From Microvirga zambiensis WSM3693 (lineage in GTDB: Bacteria > Pseudomonadota > Alphaproteobacteria > Rhizobiales > Beijerinckiaceae), in the NCBI RefSeq assembly GCF_016735695.1, contig NZ_JAERQD010000005.1:1-64000 (forward strand): a stretch of DNA of 64,000 nt, written 5' to 3'. The stretch's first letter is position 1; each line of letters opens with the position of its first letter. Shown here piece after piece: positions 9,280 to 20,705 of the stretch. The position numbers and the translations under genes were made by a program. Below the pieces are notes generated by a model. It did not search any database. It was not told the DNA's origin and was given only the letters and a program-made list of their open reading frames with translations.

Positions 9280-9987
9280 TCACCCGAACAGGGCGTCGAT
9301 CGCGTCCTGGGAGGTGCGCGTCGGATCGTCGTCGAGCGCCGGCCCGTTCAGGAGAGCCTCATCCCCTTCCCGCTCCGGCATCTTGAAGGCCTCCACGTCG
9401 TTGAAGCTCTCCAGGCCGCCCCAGATCTGTGCCATCTGGGTCACGCGCTCCTCGATGAACTTCATCGCGTTCACGACCTTGCCGATGCGCTGGCCGGTAA
9501 TGTCCTGGAAATTGCAGGCCTCGAAGATCGTGATGACCCGGTCGGAGATCTGCCGGGCCAGCTCGGCATCCTCGCCCGCCAGCCGCGCAGTGAGCTTGCC
9601 GGTCATGTCGTCGATCTCCTCGGCTGCCGCCAGGATGCTGTTGGTGGCGGCCTCCGTGCCGCAGACCACGGCACCGAGCTCATCCGTGACGCTGGTCACC
9701 TGTCCGCCGGGCGTGCGGGAATGCAGGGTCGCGATCTCGCGCTTCGTGCGTTGGATCGACTCGGCGATGGCGTCGAGTTCCTCCTTGAGCCGAAGCGCCT
9801 CGCGCAGGTCGGTCCGGATCTGGTCTAGGAGAGCTTTCGACGCCCCGCTATTCGGCTCGAGCGCCGCATGGATCGCAGCCATGCCGCGCATGACCTCGGC
9901 ATGGCGCCGGGCCGCGATGCTCTCGCGCGACTGAGCGAGAAGATCGAGGCTCAATGGATCGAAAGACACAGGGGGTGGGAGACGCAT
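9280..9987 (-). CDS. cheZ: CheZ-type protein phosphatase of CheY
   Basis: A 235-residue helical protein. The active-site motif QDITGQ is at 161-166; Asp162 and Gln166 match Asp143 and Gln147 of E. coli CheZ, with Gln as the catalytic residue that positions water for CheY-P hydrolysis. The last residues, SQDAIDALFG, match the C-terminal CheY-binding peptide of the family. The start is 5 bp after the cheY stop on the same strand, giving a clear two-gene operon. No other chemotaxis gene is in the window. Confidence 0.9.
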   Translation of the reverse strand: MRLPPPVSFDPLSLDLLAQSRESIAARRHAEVMRGMAAIHAALEPNSGASKALLDQIRTDLREALRLKEELDAIAESIQRTKREIATLHSRTPGGQVTSVTDELGAVVCGTEAATNSILAAAEEIDDMTGKLTARLAGEDAELARQISDRVITIFEACNFQDITGQRIGKVVNAMKFIEERVTQMAQIWGGLESFNDVEAFKMPEREGDEALLNGPALDDDPTRTSQDAIDALFG

Positions 9988-9992
9988 CGCGA

Positions 9993-10376
9993 CTACTCAC
10001 CCAGAACGGCGGCGATCTTCGAGCGCAGGGTTTCCGCGTTGAACGGCTTGACGATGTAGTTGTTCACGCCGGCCTGCTTGGCGGCGACCACGTTCTCGGT
10101 CTTGGCTTCCGCGGTGATCATGATGAAGGGCAGCGCGTTCAGCTCCGCATCGGCACGCACCTTCTGCAGCAGCTCGAAACCGGTCATCGGCGCCATGTTC
10201 CAGTCGGAAATCACGAGCCCGTACTGCTTGTCCTTCAGCTTGCCGAGCGCCTCCGTGCCGTCCTTGGCCTCGTCCACATCGGTGAAGCCGATCTGCTTGA
10301 GGAGGTTGCGGATAATTCGCAGCATGGTCTGGTAATCGTCAACGATAAGAACGGGAAGCGACGTATTCAATGCCAT
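9993..10376 (-). CDS. cheY: CheY-type single-domain response regulator
   Basis: 127 residues consisting of a receiver domain only. The acidic pair Asp13/Asp14, phospho-acceptor Asp58 (ISDWNM), Thr88 (ITAEA) and Lys110 (VKPFN) are all in place. DWNM and the MTGFELL stretch are typical of flagellar CheY. It is predicted to carry the phosphoryl signal from a CheA kinase encoded elsewhere to the flagellar switch. It is the first gene of an operon with cheZ. The upstream gap 10377-10562 holds the promoter and the ABC-F terminator. Confidence 0.92.
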   Translation of the reverse strand: MALNTSLPVLIVDDYQTMLRIIRNLLKQIGFTDVDEAKDGTEALGKLKDKQYGLVISDWNMAPMTGFELLQKVRADAELNALPFIMITAEAKTENVVAAKQAGVNNYIVKPFNAETLRSKIAAVLGE

Positions 10377-10505
10377 AATATTTCAGCCTGTGGAGTGAAC
10401 GGGAGAGGCCCGAAAATGCGGGATCTCTCCTTTGGAGAAAGCTTGTGAGCGCACTCTAGTGTCTGATGCTTGCCCGATGCTTGCTTCGTCCAAGCGTCGC
10501 ACAGC

Positions 10506-10534
10506 AAAAGTCCGGCACGGCGGCCGGGCTTTTC
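10506..10534 (-). terminator. Terminator of the ABC-F gene
   Basis: AAAAGTCCGGC at 10506-10516 pairs with GCCGGGCTTTT at 10524-10534, with one imperfect pair. Read on the minus strand it follows the ABC-F stop codon by about 30 nt and ends in a T-run. It lies upstream of cheY and would separate the two units. Confidence 0.65.
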
Positions 10535-10562
10535 TCGGAGAATAATCCTGAAGCGCTTAAAT

Positions 10563-12185
10563 CTAGTGCCGCAGCCCCGGCGCTTCCTGGCCGGTGCGCG
10601 CCACGTATTCGGTGTAGCCGCCGCCATATTGATGGATACCGTCCGGCGTGAGCTCGAGGACGCGGTTCGAGAGAGCCGCCAGGAAATGGCGGTCGTGCGA
10701 GACGAAGAGCATGGTGCCCTCGTATTTCGACAGCGCGTCGATCAGCATCTCCTTGGTCGCCATGTCGAGATGGTTCGTCGGCTCGTCGAGCACCAGCAGG
10801 TTCGGCGGGTCGTAGAGCATCTTCGCCATCACGAGACGCGCCTTCTCGCCGCCCGAGAGCACACGGCATTTCTTCTCGGCATCATCGCCCGAAAATCCGA
10901 AACAGCCGGCAAGCGTGCGCAGCGAACCCTGCCCCGCCTGAGGGAAGGAATCCTCCAGGAACTCGAACACCGTGCGGTCGCCTTCCAGCACTTCCATGGC
11001 ATGCTGGGCGAAATAGCCCATCTTCACGCTCGCCCCGATCGCGACCGCTCCCTCGTCGGGCGCGGTAGAGCCTGCGACCAGCTTCAGGAGCGTCGATTTG
11101 CCGGCGCCGTTGACGCCCATCACGCACCAGCGCTCCTTGCGGCGCACCGAGAAGTCGAGCCCCTCATAGATGCTGCGGCTGCCGTAGCGCTTGTGCACGT
11201 TCTTCAGGCTGATCACATCGTCGCCCGAGCGCGGCGCGGGCAGGAAGTCGAAAGCCACACTCTGGCGCCGCTTCGGCGGCTCGACGCGGTCGATCTTCTC
11301 CAGCTTCTTGACGCGGCTCTGCACCTGGGCTGCATGCGAGGCGCGGGCCTTGAAGCGTTCGATGAACTTGATCTCCTTGGCGAGCATCGCCTGCTGGCGC
11401 TCGTATTGCGCCTGCTGCTGCTGCTCGCTCAACGCGCGCTGCTGCTCGTAGAATTCGTAATCGCCGGAATAGGTGGTGAGCGACCCGCCGTCGATCTCCA
11501 TGATCTTGTTGACGATGCGATTCATGAAGGCGCGGTCGTGCGAGGTCATGAGCAGCGCGCCGTCATAGCCCTTCAGGAACTCCTCAAGCCAGATCAGGCT
11601 TTCGAGATCGAGATGGTTGCTTGGCTCGTCGAGCAGCATCGCATCCGGGCGCATGAGCAGGATCCGGCCCAAGGCCACGCGCATCTTCCATCCGCCGGAC
11701 AGGCCACCCACGTCGCCGTCCATCATTTCCTGGCTGAAGCCGAGGCCCGCGAGAACCTCGCGCGCACGGCCATCGAGGGAATAGCCGTCGAGTTCCTCGT
11801 AGCGCGCCTGGACCTCGCCGTAGCGCTCGATGATCGCCTCGAGATCGTCCGCCTTGTCCGGATCCACCATCGCCGCTTCGAGCTCGCGCAGCTCGGCCGC
11901 CACCGCGCTCACGGGGCCGGCGCCTTCCATCACCTCGGCGACGGCGCTCCGGCCTGCCATCTCGCCGACATCCTGGCTGAAATAGCCGATGGTGACGCCG
12001 CGATCGACGGAAACCTGCCCCTCGTCCGGGACCTCGTCCTTGGTGATCATGCGGAACAGCGTGGTCTTTCCGGCGCCGTTCGGTCCCACCAGGCCGATCT
12101 TCTCCCCCTTCTGAAGGGTGCCGGAGGCTTCGATGAAGAGGATCCGGTGGCTGTTCTGCTTGCTGACGTTCTCGATGCGAATCAT
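10563..12185 (-). CDS. ABC-F family ATPase (translation factor type, YbiT-like)
   Basis: 540 residues with two ABC ATPase domains and no membrane segments. Walker A motifs are GPNGAGKTTL near residue 35 and GVNGAGKSTL in the second half. Signatures are LSGGWKMRVALGR and LSGGEKARLVMAK; Walker B motifs are LLDEPSNHLD and VLDEPTNHLD. The linker of about 80 residues is the ABC-F hallmark that reaches into the ribosomal E/P site. Members act in the cytoplasm to relieve stalled or ligand-blocked ribosomes. The length and first domain are most like YbiT, but a subfamily call needs a tree. It is transcribed alone. Confidence 0.9.
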   Translation of the reverse strand: MIRIENVSKQNSHRILFIEASGTLQKGEKIGLVGPNGAGKTTLFRMITKDEVPDEGQVSVDRGVTIGYFSQDVGEMAGRSAVAEVMEGAGPVSAVAAELRELEAAMVDPDKADDLEAIIERYGEVQARYEELDGYSLDGRAREVLAGLGFSQEMMDGDVGGLSGGWKMRVALGRILLMRPDAMLLDEPSNHLDLESLIWLEEFLKGYDGALLMTSHDRAFMNRIVNKIMEIDGGSLTTYSGDYEFYEQQRALSEQQQQAQYERQQAMLAKEIKFIERFKARASHAAQVQSRVKKLEKIDRVEPPKRRQSVAFDFLPAPRSGDDVISLKNVHKRYGSRSIYEGLDFSVRRKERWCVMGVNGAGKSTLLKLVAGSTAPDEGAVAIGASVKMGYFAQHAMEVLEGDRTVFEFLEDSFPQAGQGSLRTLAGCFGFSGDDAEKKCRVLSGGEKARLVMAKMLYDPPNLLVLDEPTNHLDMATKEMLIDALSKYEGTMLFVSHDRHFLAALSNRVLELTPDGIHQYGGGYTEYVARTGQEAPGLRH

Positions 12186-12409
12186 GGGAGTTCAAGGTCT
12201 GAAGGGATTTTGCGCGGCCTTATGGCATGGGATTTCCTCGAGGACGAGGGTCTCGGATCGGGCAAATTGTCGGGGGTCGGCGCGACTTCCGCTCAAGCGA
12301 CAGGAATGTTTCCCCGTTCGCGTTTCGGAAAATTGCCGGAACCTCCGGCCTGACCGGCGATTAGCCCTGTTCGTGTCCTTATCCGTAGCGTCAGCAGAGT
12401 TTCCTCCCC

Positions 12410-13450
12410 GTGCCCCTGTCCAATGCGCAAGATTATCCCGTCTGGATCAATGCCGGGATCTTTCTCGCCGCGGCGGTGCTCGTGTGGATCGCCGGCACCC
12501 GGCTGACCCATGCCCTCGACGCGATCACGCGCAAAACCGGCTGGGGGCAGGCCTTCGTGGGCATGCTGCTTCTCGGCGGCATCACCTCCCTGCCCGAGAT
12601 CGCCAACGCGATCACCTCGTCCTGGACCGGTAATCCGGCACTGGCCGTCAACAACCTGCTCGGCAGCGCCTCCATCAACATCCTGCTGCTTGCCGTCGCC
12701 GATGCCTTCATCGGCCGCGATGCCGTGACCTCCGCCGTCGCCCGCCCGTCGACGCTGATGATGGCAACCCTATGCATGCTGGTGCTCATCACCGTCGCCG
12801 CGGCCATCACCGTCACGGATACGCTCGTCATGGGCGTCGGCATCTGGTCCATCGCCATCTTCGGCCTCAGCATCGGCGCGTTTGGCCTGTCCGTGGGCTA
12901 TAACGACCGCGCTCCATGGGTCGTCAAGGATGCCGAGCCGGAGACGGAGGACGAGGTCGAAGAGGAAAAGGTCACCGCGTCGATGCGATCCCTGGTGATC
13001 ACGAGCGCGATCACCGGCGCCATCATCTTCATTGCAGGCTACGCGCTGGCCCAGACGGGCGATGCCCTCGCCGAGCAGACCGGGATCGGCCAGGGCATGG
13101 TAGGCTTTGCCCTGATCGGCCTCTCGACCTCCATGCCGGAGCTGAGCTCGATCATCGCCGCTCTCAGGCTCAAGCGCTACGAGATGGCCTTCGGCCAGGT
13201 GCTCGGCACGAATTTCGTCAACCTCTCGCTGATCCTGCTCGCCGACGGCGTCTTTTCCGGCGGACCGGTCATCAACGAACTGTCCCGCTTCGAAAGCGTC
13301 TCGGCCCTGCTCGGCGCCGTGCTGATCGGCGTGTTCCTGATCGGGCTTCTCGAGCGGCGAAACCCAACCGTGATGAAGATGGGCTGGGACTCGCTTGCCG
13401 TGATGATCCTCTTCGCGGGCGGCCTCGCCGTGCTCTACGCGGTCGAGTGA
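12410..13450 (+). CDS. Calcium/sodium antiporter (CaCA family)
   Basis: A 346-residue inner-membrane protein with about ten hydrophobic segments in two inverted halves. The alpha repeats are clear: GGITSLPEIANAI with NLLGSASIN in the first, and GLSTSMPELSSII with GQVLGTNFVN in the second. These carry the acidic and polar ion ligands. An acidic loop (ETEDEVEEEK) separates the halves. The family is YrbG-like; Ca2+ export in exchange for Na+ or H+ is the likely reaction. The start is GTG 12410. It is divergent from the ABC-F gene across 224 bp in which I see no further gene. Confidence 0.9.
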   Translation: MPLSNAQDYPVWINAGIFLAAAVLVWIAGTRLTHALDAITRKTGWGQAFVGMLLLGGITSLPEIANAITSSWTGNPALAVNNLLGSASINILLLAVADAFIGRDAVTSAVARPSTLMMATLCMLVLITVAAAITVTDTLVMGVGIWSIAIFGLSIGAFGLSVGYNDRAPWVVKDAEPETEDEVEEEKVTASMRSLVITSAITGAIIFIAGYALAQTGDALAEQTGIGQGMVGFALIGLSTSMPELSSIIAALRLKRYEMAFGQVLGTNFVNLSLILLADGVFSGGPVINELSRFESVSALLGAVLIGVFLIGLLERRNPTVMKMGWDSLAVMILFAGGLAVLYAVE

Positions 13451-13583
13451 AGGCGGCGCTCGGCGAACCGACCGGCACCAAATTTGCAGGTCTCTTGTTC
13501 CATCGATGCAGTACCCATTGTTTAGCCGGATGTTGTAAGGCAGACCGACCAGTGCAATCCGCGTGAGGTCAGGGTCGACAGAG

Positions 13584-14834
13584 ATGAGTTCCAGGGGCTG
13601 GGCGGCCTTCCGCCATCGCGATTTCCGGCTGTTCTGCGCCGCCCGCTTCGCGATGGCGCTCGCAACGCAGATCCAGACGGTCGCCGTCGCCTGGCTCGTC
13701 TACGACACCAGTGGAAGCGCCTTGAACCTCGGTCTCGTCGGGTTGGCTTCCTTCCTGCCAAGCATCGCCCTCGTGCTGGTGACCGGCCTCGTGGCGGATC
13801 GATACAGCCGGCGCTGGGTCCTGATGATCGTCTTCGCCGCCATGATGCTGACCTCGCTCGGCCTTCTCGCGCAGGTCTCCGCAGGCGTGCCGAAGCTCTG
13901 GCCGATCTACGTCCTCGTGGCGACGTTCGGCGCCGCCCGCGCCTTCGGCAATCCCGCGGCACAGGCGACCGTCCCCGCCCTGGTGCCCGAGGGGGATCTC
14001 GCGAACGCCATCGCCTGGAATTCCTCGGTCATGCAGATGGCAACCATCAGCGGCCCGGCGGTCGGCGGCATTCTCTATGCGGTCGATCCGACCGCGCCGT
14101 TCATCGGCTCGGCCATCTGCTTCGGCCTGTCGGCTCTGGTCATCGCGGCTTTGCGCCTGCGCCCTGCGGCCGCGAAGCGGGAACCCGTCACCTGGTCCCG
14201 CCTCGTCGCCGGCCTCGTCTTCCTGCGGACGAAGCCGATCCTGCTCGGCGCGATCTCGCTCGATCTCTTCGCCGTCCTCCTCGGCGGCGCGACCGCCCTC
14301 ATGCCGATCTTCGCCCGCGACGTCTTCCATGTCGGGCCCTGGGGCCTCGGCCTCCTGCGGTCGATGCCGGCCGTGGGCGCCCTGACCATGGCGATCGTGC
14401 TCGCCCATTCATCCCTGCTCTCCCGACGCGCGGGCCTGCGCATGCTGCAGGCTGTCGCAATCTTCGGCCTCGCGACGATCGGCTTCGGATTGTCGACCAA
14501 TTTCACGCTGACACTGGTGCTGCTCGCGATCCTCGGCGCCGCGGACATGGTGAGCGTGGTGGTGCGCCAGACCCTCGTCCAGGCGGAGACGCCGGATGAA
14601 CTGCGCGGGCGTGTGGCTGCCGTGAACACGGTGTTCATCGGAGCCTCGAACGAACTCGGCGAATTCGAATCGGGAACGCTCGCATGGCTGGTGGGCCCTT
14701 CCGCCGCCGTCGTGATCGGCGGCGTCGGCACCTTCATGCTGGCCATATGCTGGCGCTCCTGGTTCCCCGATCTCGCTCACCGGGATTCGCTCATCAGGCG
14801 CGAAGCGACCGCTCTGGCGAAGGCAACGCCGTAA
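13584..14834 (+). CDS. MFS transporter (EntS-like exporter)
   Basis: About 416 residues and 12 predicted membrane segments. The first cytoplasmic loop has LVADRYSRRWVLMI, the MFS loop 2-3 signature, and the helix 11 region has ETPDELRGRVAAVNTVF. This layout is the EntS/YgaY group of exporters of siderophores or drugs; the substrate here is unknown. The ATG at 13584 was preferred over GTG 13563 because residues before it are not family-like. The gap after the Ca/Na antiporter is 133 bp, so co-transcription is uncertain. Confidence 0.87.
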   Translation: MSSRGWAAFRHRDFRLFCAARFAMALATQIQTVAVAWLVYDTSGSALNLGLVGLASFLPSIALVLVTGLVADRYSRRWVLMIVFAAMMLTSLGLLAQVSAGVPKLWPIYVLVATFGAARAFGNPAAQATVPALVPEGDLANAIAWNSSVMQMATISGPAVGGILYAVDPTAPFIGSAICFGLSALVIAALRLRPAAAKREPVTWSRLVAGLVFLRTKPILLGAISLDLFAVLLGGATALMPIFARDVFHVGPWGLGLLRSMPAVGALTMAIVLAHSSLLSRRAGLRMLQAVAIFGLATIGFGLSTNFTLTLVLLAILGAADMVSVVVRQTLVQAETPDELRGRVAAVNTVFIGASNELGEFESGTLAWLVGPSAAVVIGGVGTFMLAICWRSWFPDLAHRDSLIRREATALAKATP

Positions 14835-14963
14835 GCGGAGCGGCTGCGCGACGGAAGCGTGGCCGGAAGGTGCCGAATAAGCGCTTCTAACCCTCATTTT
14901 CCATGGTTCTGCGCGAAGGAAGGGACCATTCTGCGCGAACGGGGGGAAGGGAGGATGGTCATC

Positions 14964-15404
14964 ATGAAAAAGACCGTCGTTGCTGCACTGGGCATCCTGA
15001 TCGCCGGTGGTGTCGGCGTTCTAGCCCAGTCGGGCGATCCGATCGGCCAGCGCCAGAATCTGATGAAGAACAATCAGGAGCAGATGAGAACCCTGACCGG
15101 CATGTCTCGTGGGCAGGTTCCGTTCAATGCCGCAACCGCCCAGGCCGCCTTCCAGCGGCTCGAGCAGAACGGCCGGCAAATTCCCACCTTGTTCCCCGCC
15201 GGCTCGACCCAGGGCAAGACGGCAGCTCTTCCCGCCATCTGGGAGCGCAAGGCCGATTTCGACGCGCATGCGGCGAAACTCGAACAGGATGCGAAGGCGG
15301 TGCAGGCCGGAATTACGGATCAGGCGAGCCTTCAGGCCGCGATCCAGCGGGTCGGGTCCGCTTGCGGCAGTTGCCACGACGCCTATCGCAGGAAGGAAAG
15401 CTGA
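14964..15404 (+). CDS. Cytochrome c' (class II c-type cytochrome)
   Basis: 146 residues. Residues 1-17 form a signal peptide ending LAQS. The mature protein is a four-helix type with a single haem site CGSCH near the C-terminus (Cys134, Cys137, His138), the arrangement that defines cytochromes c'. These periplasmic proteins bind NO and other small gases or carry electrons. The ATG at 14964 has GGAGG 9 nt upstream; ATG 14955 would be too close to it. It is followed 48 bp later by the DUF1194 gene, so the pair may be co-expressed. Confidence 0.9.
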   Translation: MKKTVVAALGILIAGGVGVLAQSGDPIGQRQNLMKNNQEQMRTLTGMSRGQVPFNAATAQAAFQRLEQNGRQIPTLFPAGSTQGKTAALPAIWERKADFDAHAAKLEQDAKAVQAGITDQASLQAAIQRVGSACGSCHDAYRRKES

Positions 15405-15452
15405 GACCATCCAGGGCGGGGGGTACAGGCCCATCGATGGAAGGGGATCGCA

Positions 15453-16295
15453 ATGCGCTATCCCAAGGCTTCTTGGCTGCTTTGCCTTGCCGGAGTCGGG
15501 CTGCTGCCGTTCGTCTCCGCCTGGTATCGCGCGCCCGTCGACGTCGACCTCGCGCTCGTCATCGCGGTCGACGTCTCCACCTCCATGGATCCTGACGAGC
15601 AGGACCTTCAGCGGCAGGGCTATGTGGAAGCCTTCCGCTCGCCGATGGTCTATGGCGCCATCCGGGAGGGCATGACGGGCCGCATCGCCGTCACCTATGT
15701 GGAATGGGCCGGCGCGCATCCGCGCTTCCAGAACGTGGTCGTGCCCTGGACCGTTCTGGAGAGCCCGAAGGACATCATTACCTTCGCCGACCGTCTCTCT
15801 CAGGCACCGATCTATCGCAAATCCGGCACGTCCATCGCCGAGGCCATCGATTTCAGCCTGGACCTCCTTGCCGCCGACAACCTTCTCGCCTCGCGGCGCG
15901 TGATCGACATTTCGGGAGACGGCGCGAACAACCAGGGCGCCCTGGTCACCGAGGCCCGCGACAGGGCGGTCTCACGCGGCGTCACCATCAACGGCCTTCC
16001 GATCATGATCCGGCAGCCCGACCAGGGCGAGAACCTCGCGCTCGATGCCTATTACCGAGATTGTGTGATCGGAGGCTCGAACGCCTTCATGATCCCGGTG
16101 CGCGAGCGCCGGCAGTTCCTCACCGAGACCCGCCTCAAGATCGTCCGCGAAATCGCGGACACGAAAGTTCCGTATGCGCAACGGCAACCCGCAGGAATGA
16201 GGCCGGCGGCGGATTGCGATACCAGCGAGAGCCTCTGGGACGACCCCGGATCCGATCCTCATCTCCCGAGGCGCAGCGCAGGCCAGGAATTGTAG
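15453..16295 (+). CDS. DUF1194 protein, secreted von Willebrand A-like
   Basis: 280 residues with an N-terminal hydrophobic signal. Residues from about 33 follow the vWA pattern: ALVIAVDVSTSMD supplies the metal-binding DxSxS motif, and VIDISGDGANNQG supplies a later MIDAS Asp. DUF1194 proteins are common in Hyphomicrobiales and have no established biochemical role; protein binding through the metal site is the general expectation. The last 35 residues are low-complexity. It may be co-transcribed with the cytochrome c' gene. A strong terminator follows at 16328-16356. Confidence 0.88.
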   Translation: MRYPKASWLLCLAGVGLLPFVSAWYRAPVDVDLALVIAVDVSTSMDPDEQDLQRQGYVEAFRSPMVYGAIREGMTGRIAVTYVEWAGAHPRFQNVVVPWTVLESPKDIITFADRLSQAPIYRKSGTSIAEAIDFSLDLLAADNLLASRRVIDISGDGANNQGALVTEARDRAVSRGVTINGLPIMIRQPDQGENLALDAYYRDCVIGGSNAFMIPVRERRQFLTETRLKIVREIADTKVPYAQRQPAGMRPAADCDTSESLWDDPGSDPHLPRRSAGQEL

Positions 16296-16327
16296 TGGCA
16301 GGGCCCGCTTCACTGGTTCGCTGCAGC

Positions 16328-16356
16328 AAAAAGCCCGGCCTAGGACCGGGCTTTTT
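16328..16356. terminator. Bidirectional terminator between DUF1194 and secA
   Basis: AAAAAGCCCGG at 16328-16338 and CCGGGCTTTTT at 16346-16356 form a perfect stem with A-run and T-run flanks. It lies between two convergent genes and can stop both. Confidence 0.92.
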
Positions 16357-16381
16357 CTTCAACGGTTCTGCTTGGCCGCCG

Positions 16382-19192
<2,811 letters not shown>

Positions 19193-19442
19193 CGGGAGCC
19201 TTCGAAAATTCCATGAAGAGACAAAGGGGGCGTTTGCGCCGCCTTATAGACCTAATTATGCCAGAGTGCATCTTAAAGGCTGTGCCGGAGTGGCGCAGCC
19301 TCAAGTGTCTCCCGAGGGGTCGTTCAAGACCCTGCGAGCGGCGATGCTGTGACATAAATATGCCATCACTTGCAAACGTAAACACATTCAGCCATCTCAT
19401 CGTCGCTGTCCGTGGGCGATTACGCTCACCAGAGGAAACCCC

Positions 19443-20351
19443 ATGTCTCGCTCACATAACGTTCGGAAGAGCCTCCTGACCCTCGGCGTCGCCCTGCCTC
19501 TCATGGCCGGAGCGGCCCTCGCCCAGACGCCGCCCGCCCCGACCCCTCCGGTTCCGGCGACCTCGCCCGCGGCGGTTCCGGCCGTCGACCCTGCCAAGGT
19601 GGTCGCCCGCGTCAACGGCACCGATATTACGGAGGGCGATCTCGCCATCGCGGCCGAGGACCCGGCCCTGCAGATGCCGAACGTGCCCGACGAGCAGAAG
19701 CGGGAGCTGCTGACCGGCTACCTGATCGACCTGAAGCTCGGCGCCAAGGCGGCCGAGACGGCGAAGGTGGGCAGCGGCGCCGAATTCGCCCGCAAGATCG
19801 CCTATAACCGGGACAAGACCCTGCTCGACGCGTATCTCGACCAGGAGGCCAAGAAGGCCGTGACCCCCGAGGCCGCCCGCAAGCTCTATGAAGAGACCGT
19901 CAAGAGCGTGCCGGCCGAGCAGGAGGTGCGCGCCCGTCACATCCTCGTCGAGAACGAGGACGACGCCAAGAAGATCGCAGTTCGGGTGAAGGGCGGCGAG
20001 GACTTCGCCAAGGTGGCCGGTGAGGTCTCGAAGGACCCCGGCTCCAAGACCGACGGCGGCGATCTCGGCTTCTTCACCAAGGACCGCATGGTCGAGCCCT
20101 TCGCCGAGGCCGCCTTCAAGCTCGAGCCCGGCCAGATCTCGGACCCGGTGAAGAGCCAGTTCGGCTGGCACGTGATCAAGGTCGAGGAGAAGCGCAACAA
20201 GCCGGCCCCGACCTTCGAGGAGACCAAGGACCAGGTCGAGACCTACCTCGCCCGCAAGGCGCAGCAGGACCTGATCATGGGCCTGCGCAAGAACGCCAAG
20301 GTCGAGCGCCTGGACGACAAGGGCAACCTCGTCGAGCAGAAGCAGCAGTAA
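19443..20351 (+). CDS. Peptidylprolyl isomerase, parvulin type, periplasmic
   Basis: 302 residues. The signal peptide ends at ALAQT (about 28), followed by a proline-rich linker. A SurA-like N-terminal helical region (about 50-150) precedes one parvulin domain at about 158-255, containing VRARHILVENEDDAKK, DGGDLGFFTKDRMVEPF and FGWHVIKVEE. Predicted to catalyse prolyl isomerisation and chaperone outer-membrane or secreted proteins. The C-terminus is charged. ATG 19443 follows AGAGGAAACCCC. It is divergent from secA. Confidence 0.92.
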   Translation: MSRSHNVRKSLLTLGVALPLMAGAALAQTPPAPTPPVPATSPAAVPAVDPAKVVARVNGTDITEGDLAIAAEDPALQMPNVPDEQKRELLTGYLIDLKLGAKAAETAKVGSGAEFARKIAYNRDKTLLDAYLDQEAKKAVTPEAARKLYEETVKSVPAEQEVRARHILVENEDDAKKIAVRVKGGEDFAKVAGEVSKDPGSKTDGGDLGFFTKDRMVEPFAEAAFKLEPGQISDPVKSQFGWHVIKVEEKRNKPAPTFEETKDQVETYLARKAQQDLIMGLRKNAKVERLDDKGNLVEQKQQ

Positions 20352-20375
20352 GCCTTTTCAGAACTCACGACGTTC

Positions 20376-20403
20376 AAGGGCGGCCTTTAAGGTCGCCCTT
20401 TTC
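20376..20403 (+). terminator. Terminator of the parvulin gene
   Basis: AAGGGCGGCC and GGTCGCCCTT arms around TTTAA, one mismatch, followed by TTCGTTT. It starts 24 bp after the stop codon. Confidence 0.8.
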
Positions 20404-20410
20404 GTTTCGA

Positions 20411-20514
20411 GTGTCATTCCCGGCCGGAGCGCCCCGGAGGGGAAAGGAATCCATAGTGCCGGCGCGCTCATGAGTGGATCCCCTTCCCGGCCTGCGGCCG
20501 CCGGGGATGACATT
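20411..20514. repeat. Palindromic intergenic repeat, GTCATTCCCGG family (copy 1)
   Basis: A 104-bp element with inverted ends TGTCATTCCCGG and CCGGGGATGACA and an inner GGGGAAAGGAATCCA / GGATCCCCTTCCC pairing. It matches the elements at 27061-27159 and 53256-53354. It occupies most of the 354-bp gap between the parvulin gene and argJ. The rest of the gap (20515-20705) shows no gene and presumably holds the argJ promoter. Confidence 0.8.
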
Positions 20515-20705
20515 GCCTTCGATGACAGTGCCGCTTTTGATCCAGCCCAATCCGGCTCGGATCAATGGCACCGAATGGCCCCTCCGGCGTTTTCGACTCT
20601 GTCGCCATGAAGCTTCGATGAAGCTTTGACTTGACAAGAAGCCTTAAAAAACCACAGGTCGCGGCTCGCAACGTCGTATCCCAACAGCCTTTTTTCGAGT
20701 CACCC

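Noticed and set aside
10470..12353. A 627-codon plus-strand open frame opposite the ABC-F gene
   Set aside because: Antisense shadow rich in Arg, His and Leu. The ABC-F motifs on the minus strand are unambiguous.
20411..20514. CRISPR-like repetition in intergenic regions
   Set aside because: The repeats are dispersed single palindromes, not regularly spaced direct repeats with spacers, and no cas genes are present.
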